A model generated the notes under the pieces. The model ran no database searches. It had not been told where the DNA came from and saw only the letters and a program-made list of their open reading frames with translations. Position numbers and translations under genes: made by a program. Below, in pieces: positions 21,912 to 31,200 of a stretch of DNA of 64,000 nt. The stretch comes from Thermothielavioides terrestris NRRL 8126 (lineage: Eukaryota > Ascomycota > Sordariomycetes > Sordariales > Chaetomiaceae): NCBI RefSeq assembly GCF_000226115.1, contig NC_016460.1:3100001-3164000 (forward strand). The letters are read 5' to 3'. The stretch's first letter is position 1. The number at the start of each line of letters is the position of its first letter.

Positions 21912-24153
21912 ATGGTGACCGACAACTTCTTCGCTCAACGGGGCTTGCAACGGCGCCTCCGAGAGATTGGGACAGGCCCTGTTGACGCAGCAGGTTTCGG
22001 AACACACATGTCGCAGCAAGGCGGCTTGCTGACAGCCCTCCGCTGCTGGCCGCGGATCACAACGTTCAAAAGAGAGGCCGAGTCGGCTTCCCAAGGCCCT
22101 CAGCAACGCGCGAAGCATTCTGTGGTAGCCGGTGCAAAGGACGCCCTCGCGAAGCTTTGTCTGGCATGTCGGACCGAGCTCCCAGAGGCCATCCTGGCAT
22201 TCGCGGATGCCGTGGAGATCACTTCGGCGTCGGGGAAAGGCGACGAGGTGCACTTCCCCTGCCCTCTCAGGGAGCAGGAGGCAGTGACGGCCATCAAAGC
22301 CCTCGAGGCTTGTGCCGCCGCCGCCATTGCCCAACTCCGCTATGGGATGGAGAGCAAGAAGATTCGAATCGACGTCGACAGGGTTTCGGCCTTCTTGATG
22401 TCGGCTTACCTCACCACACTCGATGGCATGGACAAGGCCGATCCCCGGATCAGGGAGAGAATTCCAGGTGGGCGCATCTCCGTTGACAACGTCTCACCTC
22501 ACAGGATATCCCAGGGCCTAACCTGCCCCAGACACGGACCTGAACCAGGCCCAGTCGGTGCTCTACCGCCGCATGTCGGCGAACCTGTACAGAACCAAAA
22601 ACCGGGGCGAGTACTACCACATCCACGGGTCTCTCGACGCAGATGTGACCCTAGAGATGCTGGGGCTGCCTAAGAACAACCCGTCCATGACCGACTACCG
22701 CTCCATCATCGACTACATTGAGTCCGCCGTCATGCAACACTCAGCCGCCGAACTGGACAGCCTCAACGTCGCCCACCGCCAGGCCGGCATCCAGGCATTA
22801 ACCTGGGCCCAATTCAAAGCCACCTCCCACGGCAAAGCCCTCCTGCAACTGCCCCCTTTTACCGTCCAGCCCCACCATCCCGGAGGAGAGAACCCCTGCT
22901 CCCACGAGCAACAGCCGATCCCGCCTCTCCAATTCCCCCCCGCGCCTCCATCTTCCGCCGAGCCCTCGGCCCTGCACGGCATCAAAGTCCTCGAACTCTG
23001 CCGCATCATCGCCGGCCCAACCATCGGCCGCTCGCTGGCCGCGCACGGCGCTAAAGTCCTCAAGGTCACGGCGCCGCACCTCCCGGACGTGCCCTTCTTC
23101 CAGCTCGACGTCAACACGGGCAAGCACGCGATCCACCTGGACCTGCGCAACAGCGCCGCCGACCGCGCCACCTTCGACGCCCTCCTCGCCGACGCCGACG
23201 TGCTCATCGACGGCTACCGGCCCGGCGCGCTCGCCCGGCTGGGCTACGGGCCGTCCCAGCTGGCCGCACTCGCCGCCCGCCGCGGCCGCGCCTTCGTCTA
23301 CGTCGCCGAGGACTGCTTCGGCGGCACCGGCCGCCCCGGCGCCGAGTGGGCCGCCCGCCGGGGCTGGCAGCAGATTGCCGACTGCGCGACGGGCGTCGCC
23401 TGGGCGCAGGGCGCCTTCATGATGTCGGACCAGGACCGGGACCAGGACCAACAGGAACCGGAGCCGGAACCCGTGGTCCCGCCCTTCCCCATGTCCGACT
23501 ACGGCACGGGCGCGCTGGGCAGCTTGGCCGCGCTGGCGGGCCTGTACCGGCGCGCGACGGCCGACCACAGCCAGGGCGGCGGCTCTTCCTCCTCCTTCTC
23601 CTCCCGGCCGGTGTGGGTCTGGGAGTGCCGCACCAGCCTGTGCCAGTACGACGCGTTCCTGATGGGGCTGGGCCTGCTGCCGGCGGGGGAGCGGGCGCGG
23701 CTGCGCCGGGCGCACGACAACGAGGCGGGCTTCTTCGCGCTGCGGCACAGCGACTCGGTCGACGAGGTCGGCCGGCGCGCGCTCGCCAGCATGCGCCGCG
23801 CCGTGCCCTACCTGTTCGACGAGCGGCGGATGATGTGCGAGGCCTGGAGCGAGGGGTTCGGCGGGTGGATTCGCTGGCCGAAGGAGGCGGTGCAGATCGA
23901 CGGGTTGAGGGTCGGGCATGTGCGCGCCGCGCGGCCGAATGGCTGGGACAAGGTCGCTAGTTGGGACGGGTGGGAGGAGGAGGAGATTGGGGAGGTTCGG
24001 GGGATGCAGGAGGGAGAAGAGACGGAGAAGGTGGCTCTTGTTTTGCCCGGCGATAATGGCCAGCATTCACATGGAGCGTGTGCGGAATGCACAAAGGAAG
24101 AAAGAAGACAGACAAGAGGACGGGCAAGACTGGTTGATGATCTGGCTGGCTGA
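21912..24153 (+). CDS. CaiB/BaiF-type (family III) CoA-transferase
   Basis: Two exons, 21912-22467 and 22532-24153, with a 64-bp phase-1 intron (GTGGGC...TGCCCCAG) rejoin as RIRERIP-DTDLNQAQSVLYRR. The family III CoA-transferase fold is visible twice, as in the two-domain fungal homologues: an N-terminal part with IRIDVDRVSAFLMSAYLTTLD and YHIHGSLDADVTLEMLGLP, and a second domain from about residue 330 with LHGIKVLELCRIIAGPTIGR, LAAHGAKVLKVTAP, DVLIDGYRPGAL and WQQIADCATGVAW. Family members move CoA between carboxylic acids, or racemise 2-methylacyl-CoAs. The substrate cannot be told. The first about 85 residues before ELPEAILAFADAVE lack family features, so the true start may be a later Met or an unrecognised upstream exon. 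The last about 60 residues, after the conserved domain, are charged and atypical. Confidence 0.85.
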
Positions 24154-24420
24154 GCCGCGCTTAACACAACAACGAGGAGGTAGTTTTTTCACGTCTCTAG
24201 CAGCACAAAAAACAAACCTATTTCCGTCGGCAAGTCCTCGCTGGAAAGTAGAACGCATGCATGGCTACAGAGCATGCATGGCGACAAAGAACCCAGTGCG
24301 ATTTGAAAAAAAAAGCCGAGAGATCTAGTTATGCTCCAAGCTTAATTAACCCAGACCGCGCACCGTCGTACAACCAACAGCCAGCCCTGTAGACCTCCCC
24401 CTCCCCCAGGCAAGCCTGCA

Positions 24421-25837
24421 TCACAGCACCAACCTCCCCGGCTCGTTCTCCAGAACAAGCTTGACCCGCTCGAGGAAAACGCGCGCCCTCCTCTCCTCGG
24501 CCTTGGGCACCTGCAGGCTGAAGAGGTTCGGCCCCGTCGAGGCGCCAGGGAGCACAGCCGCCCTGGGAGCAGCAGCAGCGGGCTTCGGCTTGGGCCTGAC
24601 CGCCGGGCCCGCCAGAACGTCGATGATGTCCGCCGCCTTCGCGGGCGCCGCTGCCGGCAGTGCGGTGGCGGCGGCGGACGAAGGCGAAGTCGGCAGCGGT
24701 GCTGCGATCTGTGGGGTGTAGGAGCCCCGCGAGAACTTGCCGCGGCCGGCGGTCTTGTTGTCGAGGCCTAGCACCTGGTTGAACAGCTCGTCGGCCGTGG
24801 GCTGGGAGCCGGCGGGGAGCGGCAGCTCGTCGTTGGCGAGCTCGGCGGCGCGCGCGATGAAGGTGGAGAGCGGGAGGAAGACGCCGAGGGACTTGTGGAT
24901 CTTCTTTTGCGTTTCGATGACGGCGGAGAGGGAGACCGGGAGCGTCACGAGCGAGGGTTTGGCGGGGGCCGGCGCCGGGACGGGAGCGGCCTCCTTGGCG
25001 GGCTTCGCAGGCGCGGGAGCCTTGGCGACCTTGATGTTGCTCAGGTCGAGGTGCGAGGCCTTCTTGAAGCGGGAAGATACCTCCGCGGGGGTGCTGGTGT
25101 TGATCTTACCCAGGAAGGCGAGCACGTCTCCCTTGAGGAGGCGACCGTTGGGTCCGGTCGGGGTGATGCCGCTGATCGCCGACTCGTCGAGCCCGTTCTC
25201 CTTCAGAAGGTGGGCTACCGACGGAAGCAGCGGGTATGTCTGCTTGGATGTCTTCGCTCCCGGCTTGGCGGCTGCTTTTGACGAGGCGGAAGAGGCTGGC
25301 GCGGCTTCGGGCGCAGGAGCGGCCGGAGTCTGCGTGGCGGGCGCCTCGGCGGCCTTGGTCGGTTGCGGGCTCTCATCGGCGGGGATCTGAAGCGAGCTGA
25401 TATCGTCGCCCTCCTCGGCAATGACGGCTATCCGGGTGCCCACCTGCACGCCCTTGCTGCCGTCGCCCTGCACGATCTTCATCAGGATGCCGTCCTCCTG
25501 CGCCTCGACATCCATAGTCGCCTTGTCCGTCTCGATCTCGAGCAGCACATCGCCGGCCGAGAACTTTTCCCCCTCCTTCACCCTCCACGAGGCGATGTTG
25601 CCCTCAGTCATGGTCGGAGACAGCGCGGGCATGGTGAAATTGTGGGCGGCTAGGGCAGCGGCCGATGTCCGGAAACCTAGGCCGTGGACGCTATGTTAGC
25701 TCACGCACTTCCCGAGTCCCAGGGTGCGGTTCTCTGCCGCATGCAGTTCCAAACTCACCTCTGACCGCCGCATCCCGCTGCAGTTTCCGCGTCGCTAGCC
25801 GCGCCGACAGGCGGCAAGCTGCTGCAAAGGATGCCAT
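24421..25837 (-). CDS. PDX1: Pyruvate dehydrogenase complex protein X (E3-binding protein)
   Basis: Two exons on the minus strand, 25837-25759 and 25676-24421, with an 82-bp phase-1 intron, give 444 residues. The first exon, found by hand, supplies a mitochondrial presequence rich in Ala and Arg (starts MASFAAACRLSARLATRKLQ) that joins to GFRTSAAALAAHNFTMPALS. A lipoyl domain follows, with the lipoylated Lys at about residue 78 in EIETDKATMDVEA. A Pro/Ala-rich linker leads to a peripheral-subunit-binding domain (LPSVAHLLKENGLDESAI...GRLLKGDVLAFLG). The acyltransferase HRxxDG catalytic motif of E2 is absent, which separates PDX1 from LAT1. Family knowledge: it anchors dihydrolipoamide dehydrogenase to the E2 core in the matrix. 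A second Pro/Ala-rich linker occupies about 315-395. The protein depends on lipoate, which links it to CEM1 in this window. Confidence 0.95.
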
Positions 25838-26076
25838 GGCGACGACCGCAAGTGTGTGGAACCCCAATTGGGTTGAGGTGCGGTGGTGGGCCGTCTTTTT
25901 TCTGTTTTATGGGAGACGAAATCTCAGTTGTCGCGCAGACGCAGCAAATGTTGGGAAGCCGGGAGAGAGCTTGGACCAGCGCCAAGACCAAGGCAACCTA
26001 GCAGGGATTCTCAGCCCGTTCGCGCTCACGCTGTGGCATCTGCGCTGAGACTTGGGACCGGCCCGATCCGGCTGGA

Positions 26077-26108
26077 GGTTATAGAGGTCCCGCCAAGACT
26101 AATTTCGG
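26077..26108 (+). repeat. Left terminal inverted repeat of the MITE-like element
   Basis: These 32 bases are the exact reverse complement of 26435-26466. The outer end reads GGTTATAGAGG and the inner end GACTAATTTCGG. Confidence 0.92.
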
Positions 26109-26211
26109 CCAATTGTCGGCAATGTTTTTACAGCGTCAGTACCCCGCCAAGACCGCCAAGGGGTTTGCACTATCGCCACGGGTTAGCCACGGGTTAGTTC
26201 GCCGGGGGTAC

Positions 26212-26232
26212 GGGGGGCGGCGCCAGCCCCCC
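26212..26232. repeat. G7/C7 hairpin inside the MITE-like element
   Basis: GGGGGGC at 26212-26218 is complementary to GCCCCCC at 26226-26232, with a 7-base loop region GGCGCCA. A very stable stem lies near the middle of the element. Confidence 0.7.
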
Positions 26233-26235
26233 GCT

Positions 26236-26289
26236 GGTTAGGATTCGGGTTATAGTTAGGGTGAGGGTCAAGGTTAGGGTGCGGGTTAA
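26236..26289 (+). repeat. Degenerate telomere-like repeat tract
   Basis: Several GGTTAG, GTTAGGG and GGGTTA units occur in 54 bases on one strand, with irregular spacers (for example GGTTAGGATTCGGGTTATAG and GTTAGGGTGAGGG). These resemble the fungal telomere unit TTAGGG but are not a clean array. They lie inside the inverted-repeat element. Confidence 0.65.
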
Positions 26290-26434
26290 CTTCGTTTTCT
26301 TTTTTTTCGATTTAGTTGAGGTTTAGTGAAGTTGTTGCTACAAGTCTTTGCGATTGTGCATTGTCGATGTTGCTCTAAGTCGTCGCGGCCCCGCTTACCC
26401 CGTGGCGATTGTAAATACTTGTAAGCGGCAACCT

Positions 26435-26466
26435 CCGAAATTAGTCTTGGCGGGACCTCTATAACC
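26435..26466 (-). repeat. Right terminal inverted repeat of the MITE-like element
   Basis: Exact reverse complement of 26077-26108 over 32 bases. The absence of any mismatch suggests the insertion is recent or under constraint, and has not been mutated by RIP. Confidence 0.92.
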
Positions 26467-26537
26467 ACGACCCCGATCCGGGCACTCATGGGCCCTGTTC
26501 AGTTAGTGGTGCTCCGACGACTGCGGAATACACTCCA

Positions 26538-26555
26538 TGCACTACTAGTAGTGCA
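26538..26555. repeat. Perfect 18-bp palindrome
   Basis: TGCACTACT followed directly by AGTAGTGCA, an exact self-complementary sequence with no spacer, about 70 bp outside the right inverted repeat. Confidence 0.85.
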
Positions 26556-26886
26556 CTGTAATCCGTACTCTGGACGGCTTACTCCATACCACTGCCATCA
26601 TCAACTTCAACCAAATCACCGCGAGGATGATGTGGCTCCCATTTACAGTATCCCTATAAGACAGCAAAATGTCGTTGTTGGATACCGTCAAGCACTTCGA
26701 AACAGTGGAGGTCAGTTGTGGACCTCTTACCAGCGGTCCAAATCGAAATTCGAAAGTTCCCTCGCTCAGCTTGCTGCCCAGGCGTGCATCTTTCGCCACC
26801 TCCTTGATCGGATTGATTATACATAGACATCTTGCCCGGCCCAGGGACAACTTGTGGTGCTAACCCCGGGAGGGTTTCGCTGTTGA

Positions 26887-26912
26887 CTTTTGCTGGAGCC
26901 AAGCAGCAAAAG
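26887..26912. repeat. Hairpin, 9-bp stem with 8-base loop
   Basis: CTTTTGCTG at 26887-26895 pairs perfectly with CAGCAAAAG at 26904-26912. No U-tract or gene end suggests a terminator; it is more likely an element relic. Confidence 0.7.
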
Positions 26913-26998
26913 CGGACTACCTGTATAAAGGGGACGCGACACGTGGGTTAGGGTACGGAGATACACTCCACTCTGCTGCGGCTGCGCTCAGTGCGCTA

Positions 26999-27018
26999 GG
27001 TTCCGAGGAATCGGAACC
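26999..27018. repeat. Hairpin, 8-bp stem with 4-base loop
   Basis: GGTTCCGA at 26999-27006 pairs perfectly with TCGGAACC at 27011-27018. It lies about 200 bp upstream of the membrane-protein gene. Confidence 0.7.
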
Positions 27019-27220
27019 GCCGCCAAGACCCGGCCCAGACCTCGCGTCAACACCACCCGACGCCGACAAAATTTCGGCCCCGCCAAACGGACCAAGCCTC
27101 GCGTCGTCACCCGAGGCGCGGTGTAACGAATTGCGCCCAATTGTTCATCGGGGTATGCGTCGGGCGCAGTCCTAACCTATCAGCTACGCAACTCAGTCGT
27201 CAACCTCGTGAACTTCGAAG

Positions 27221-28270
27221 ATGGCCGCGTCTCTCTCCCTGGCCTTCAGGCCCCGATTGCTGCTTCTCGTGCGGCCGCAACCAGCTCCTTGCAAATGCGC
27301 CGCAACGCAAGCCCGCCTGCTCTTCCGCGCCCGCTTTTCCACCTCACGCCTCCTCCAAAAAATAGCTCGTCCGTCCCGGCCAGCACCGAAACCCGCCGCA
27401 AAGCCCGCGGCCCCGGCAGGCCCCAAGACCGCCCCAGCCCGCACCGCCCCTGCTGCCGTCGCTGGCTCCGCAACATCACAGGCCGCCCGCCTGCCTTCCA
27501 CATACGCCGAGCAGCTCGCCCAGAGAGGGCGCACGCTGCTCTACGAGGCGCCCTCGCACTTCTGGTTCCGCGCCGGCTGCTTCTCCTCGGCAACCTTCTG
27601 CATCTCGTACACGGTCTACCAGTACTGGACCGTGATCCTGCACCCGCCCGAGGGGCTGATGTGGTGGGTTCCGCACGCCTTCGGCCTCATTCTGGTCTTC
27701 ATGGCCGGCATGGGCACCTACTTCGTCATGGGCGCCGGCCGCATCGTGCGCTCCATCGAGGCGGTGCCCGCCGCCGCCGCTGCCGCCGCCGCGGCGAAGA
27801 AGATCGCGGCGGGCGGCGCCGCCCAGACGCCGCCCGTCTACATCGAGGTGGCGACCCGCCGCGTCGTGCCGTTCATGCCGCCCAAGAAGATGCTGTTCGC
27901 CCCCGAGGAGGTCCAGCTGCCGTTCAGGATGTACACCCTGTATGCGGCGAGGAACGGGGCCGACGCCGCGGCGGGCCAGAAGCCGTTGGGGCTGGCGGAG
28001 CGGGTGCGCGCCGAGCGGGCAGCGCGCGAGGCGAGGACTGCGGCGAGGAAGTACGCCATGGATCACATCCTGACGGCGCCGTTCCGCGACGCGGCCAAGG
28101 CGTTTGGCACCGCCTGGGCCGGCATCAAGCGCTCGTTCCACCGCGAGGGGTTTGCCAAGATCAAGTTGGGGAAGGAGGAGTACAAGCTGGATGTGACGGG
28201 CGGCTGGGCGCTGGATGATGGGCGTGCCATGGACAGACTGTTGCCGGTGAGGCCGAATGCCTTGCGGTAG
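27221..28270 (+). CDS. Mitochondrial two-helix membrane protein, TMEM223-like (tentative)
   Basis: Single-exon gene of 349 residues. The N-terminal about 45 residues are Arg/Leu/Ala-rich and end with FSTSRLLQK, a typical mitochondrial presequence with cleavage context. An Ala/Pro-rich linker follows, then the motif RTLLYEAPSHFWFRAGCFS and a hydrophobic segment (about residues 120-140), and a second one around WWVPHAFGLILVFMAGMGTY. The order 'LLYxxxxxxFF / helix / loop / helix / VRSI' resembles the TMEM223 family, whose human member acts in cytochrome oxidase subunit 1 synthesis. Distal conserved-looking blocks are RRVVPFMPPKKMLFAPEEVQL and RSFHREGFAKIKLGKEEYKL. Coding status is clear; family identity is tentative. 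A poly-Ala run sits at about residue 184-192. Confidence 0.8.
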   Translation: MAASLSLAFRPRLLLLVRPQPAPCKCAATQARLLFRARFSTSRLLQKIARPSRPAPKPAAKPAAPAGPKTAPARTAPAAVAGSATSQAARLPSTYAEQLAQRGRTLLYEAPSHFWFRAGCFSSATFCISYTVYQYWTVILHPPEGLMWWVPHAFGLILVFMAGMGTYFVMGAGRIVRSIEAVPAAAAAAAAAKKIAAGGAAQTPPVYIEVATRRVVPFMPPKKMLFAPEEVQLPFRMYTLYAARNGADAAAGQKPLGLAERVRAERAAREARTAARKYAMDHILTAPFRDAAKAFGTAWAGIKRSFHREGFAKIKLGKEEYKLDVTGGWALDDGRAMDRLLPVRPNALR

Positions 28271-31200
28271 GAGGGTCCGTGGGGTGAATTGGCGGGGCTG
28301 TATGATGCGGTGTGTAAGGTAGTTCTATGTGCGTGATACCATTTGGATGCATGTATATCTTCGCCATCCTTCGCTTCGGCCAACCGAGCGCAAGTCCTCA
28401 ACAGGACAGTGCGTCGCTTCACATCTGATTGAGGTGAGGTTTGGAGATGAACGCGGGTTAAGCGCTCAGTCGTTGTATATATCTGTCCCATTCAAGGCGG
28501 CTCGATCGGTTGCCCTCTGTCTACGGTACAGGCGTCGAAACAATTCATCGGCATGCATAAGAAGCTGGTACGCTCCTGTCCCGGCGAACTTCTGCAACAA
28601 TGCCGCATATCAATGCGGGCTTACGAACTCGTAACTCGCGTCATGATGCAGAGCATCCCAGCGATCAAGCGCCAACCACGACTCCGGACATTATGGGCTT
28701 TCTCCGTAAACCTGTGTGTGTGTCCATGGCTTGCTGGCGGCTAGCAGTCTTGGGCAGTTTCCTCAAGAGATCCCGCCCCGAAGGCATTGGAGCCGTGACA
28801 GGCAACGGGTTGGGGCAGTCCTGGATTGTCGACTGACCGTTGACGCCACATTCAGCGCAACAGTTCTTCGCGGTTCCTCGTCAGTCCATTGCTATTTCCA
28901 GTGCCTGGTTTTCGTTTACGGCTTCCGCATCTCGCAGTGTCACAAACAACTACTCAGTTCCAATTTGATCACCTATGCGTCAAACCTCACCGAAATCCTG
29001 AGCCTCGCTCGAACAAGAAGATGTTGAAACCACGAAGGCTAAGCTCAATCTGAGTGCCACCGTGGTCCTTGCTCGCTGACAATGTGAAACTGACAGCATA
29101 CGCTGTACTTCTATCTCCGGGGGCTCTGACAGGACGTACTTCAGTGTACTGTGTACCCTCACTTCCGTCTCCATCCCGTCCCCAGCAGGGTGAGCCCATG
29201 GAATCTCCTGATCTGTCAGAGGACCCGGGAGTTTGATACCCAACTTCGTCGAATCTGGCGAGCAGACTGCGTGTCTGAAGTGGTAAGGGGACCTCCCACG
29301 ATTCCTGGGTCCGCCCTGCTCCCCTTTCCCGGAGCTGATCCCACATGATCCCCTCCCGTCCGTTCTTCCGTGTCACTGGAAGACTCATTCCCTTGACATC
29401 ATACAAAGGCCGCGCAATGGGGTCTCCATCGCTGGGACAGAGCATGTCAGACCAGTCATCAACTCAGTGTCAGGCAATAACCCACTCCGCCCGTACACCG
29501 CATCACAGACAACGACGATTACCGGGCGCAACTAGCTTGGATGGCATGTATACGGCATCCTGGGTTTGTGGCCGTCATTATGCCGAATTATAGTGGATAG
29601 TCTCGTTCTAAAACTTGATGCAGAGCCGGAACACTGGCCCAAATTACCCTCGTCCAAGTTACCCTCGTCCAAACGATCAGAGTATCAACCACCGCTCCTT
29701 CACTTCTTGTTGCCCCTGGAGACGCTCGAGAGGAATTGCGGACAAGGGTATGAGCTGTATGGCAAGGTCATCTGAAAGAGCCATGGCTGCCGCCATCCCC
29801 ACACGAGTCGCGGGTCCATCACGAGTACCTGAAGACCGAGACACAACTTGTACCCCCAACCTTGGAACTCGACCATGCTTTACGTAGCCGGAAACTCAAC
29901 CAGGACAACCATCCCCCGCAAACGCGCGGGAGGGCATCCGCCAAGCACCTACCTCCTCTCCATGGCATCCCGGAGCCCCGCGAATCGAACCCCACAAGGA
30001 TCTCATCTGTAAGTTGAAACGCTCGGGAAGGGATACACCCGTGACCCGTCCCAACTTCACTCACCCGGGTGAAGGCGGAGAAAAGAAGGGACACGCACGC
30101 GGCGGCCTGTTCCAGCAAGCCGCAGGCCCAGGAACCCTCTGTTATCTCCTTACATGCCGGCGAGTCATGACGTGCCAAGCAGGAGTCTCTTTAACCCAGA
30201 CTATTCCTCTCCACTTGTTCGGTCCCCATGGAGGGCAAGAGAATGCGATGCGCACTCCGTCCTGCGAGGACCTTGCCTTGATGCCGAGCGGCTAAAGGGA
30301 GCCGCTGCTGCCGCTGCTGGGCGGACGGACAGACAGCCAGGCAAATGGCCAGGAAGTCGACTATGATCATAATCCACAAACTTGTTTTAAGATCCCATGG
30401 GAAGAGTGTCCCTCCGGCAGTCAGATCGACCTACTGCAAGTGACGGACGGCGGCTGGTGAGGAAGACGGTGGGGGAAAGGGGAAAAAACGGCTGAAACCA
30501 GACCGGGGGGTGTATGTTCATACACTACTTACACTACACTACCAAGGTGTATTCCGCACATACCTACCTAATGCGGAGGTGTAGCAGACGGGGTCCGCGG
30601 CGGTATGTCGTGCATCGGTACACGGCACTAACCCTACCTCTCCTCACTCTTCCTTACCCTTGCCTACCTTACCATGCCGTTGTATGTATGCACATGTACG
30701 GAATCCTCCACCCTGCAGCCAAGACGTGCAGCAAGCACAGGAAAGCGGTCAACCAGCCGAGCAATCTGGGTCTGTGCCGCGGGGAAGCAAGGCAAGAGGG
30801 GACATGGGGAAGAAAAATCTCTTCCTGCATGGACATGCGCTTGCGATGGCATATAATGCGTGCGTACTATACCTACCTACCTACCTGTATGCACCTCCTC
30901 AGCATCAACGGAAGATATGTTGCGTGCGGTCCGACTGCGGCAATCTGGGGGACGGCACAGCATTCATAGTAAGACGGGACAAGACTCGTTTTGGCCTCAC
31001 CTCCCTCTCACCTAGATCGAACCCCGCCCCTCCAGACTGCTCTGCTGCATTTGACATCTTGCGGTGAGGGACCAGACGCGATGGACAGCAAAACGACCAG
31101 TCGAGTAGGTTGTAGGCGCGGCGAGATTTGCCTCGGGTGAAGGCGAGGTGACAGATCAGAAGGCGGATGTGGGTTCGGTGTTCGCAACGGTAGTGGGGAG

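Larger units (their letters stand above)
26072..26471. mobile_element. Non-autonomous inverted-repeat DNA transposon (MITE-like, about 400 bp)
   Basis: Perfect 32-bp terminal inverted repeats lie at 26077-26108 and 26435-26466 (outer end GGTTATAGAGGTCCCGCC). A less perfect inner pair extends the symmetry (TATCGCCACGGGTTA near 26171-26185 against TTACCCCGTGGCGATT near 26395-26410). A direct repeat, CCCGATCCGG, occurs at 26062-26071 and 26472-26481, five bases outside each arm. It could be a 10-bp target-site duplication, as in Mutator-like elements. The alternative reading is a TA duplication, as in Tc1/mariner, because TATAGAGG ends are also flanked by TA. There is no transposase ORF. The interior has a G-rich hairpin and telomere-like repeats. 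Confidence 0.8.
26472..27220. other. Intergenic region with several short palindromes
   Basis: This 749-bp region lies between the MITE-like element and the next gene. It holds a perfect 18-bp palindrome at 26538-26555 (TGCACTACT and its complement), a hairpin at 26887-26912 (CTTTTGCTG/CAGCAAAAG, 8-base loop) and a hairpin at 26999-27018 (GGTTCCGA/TCGGAACC, 4-base loop). A TATAAAGG motif lies near 26922. The density of inverted repeats suggests remains of further mobile elements; the last about 150 bp should be the promoter of the downstream gene. Confidence 0.5.

Noticed and set aside
22798..24066. A 422-codon open frame antisense to the CoA-transferase
   Set aside because: Same cause: GC-rich third positions leave the opposite strand open. 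The plus-strand product has clear family motifs.
29985..30015. Minus-strand GGTTCGATTCG resembling a tRNA T-loop
   Set aside because: The T-stem pairs badly (two G-G mismatches) and no acceptor pairing is possible.
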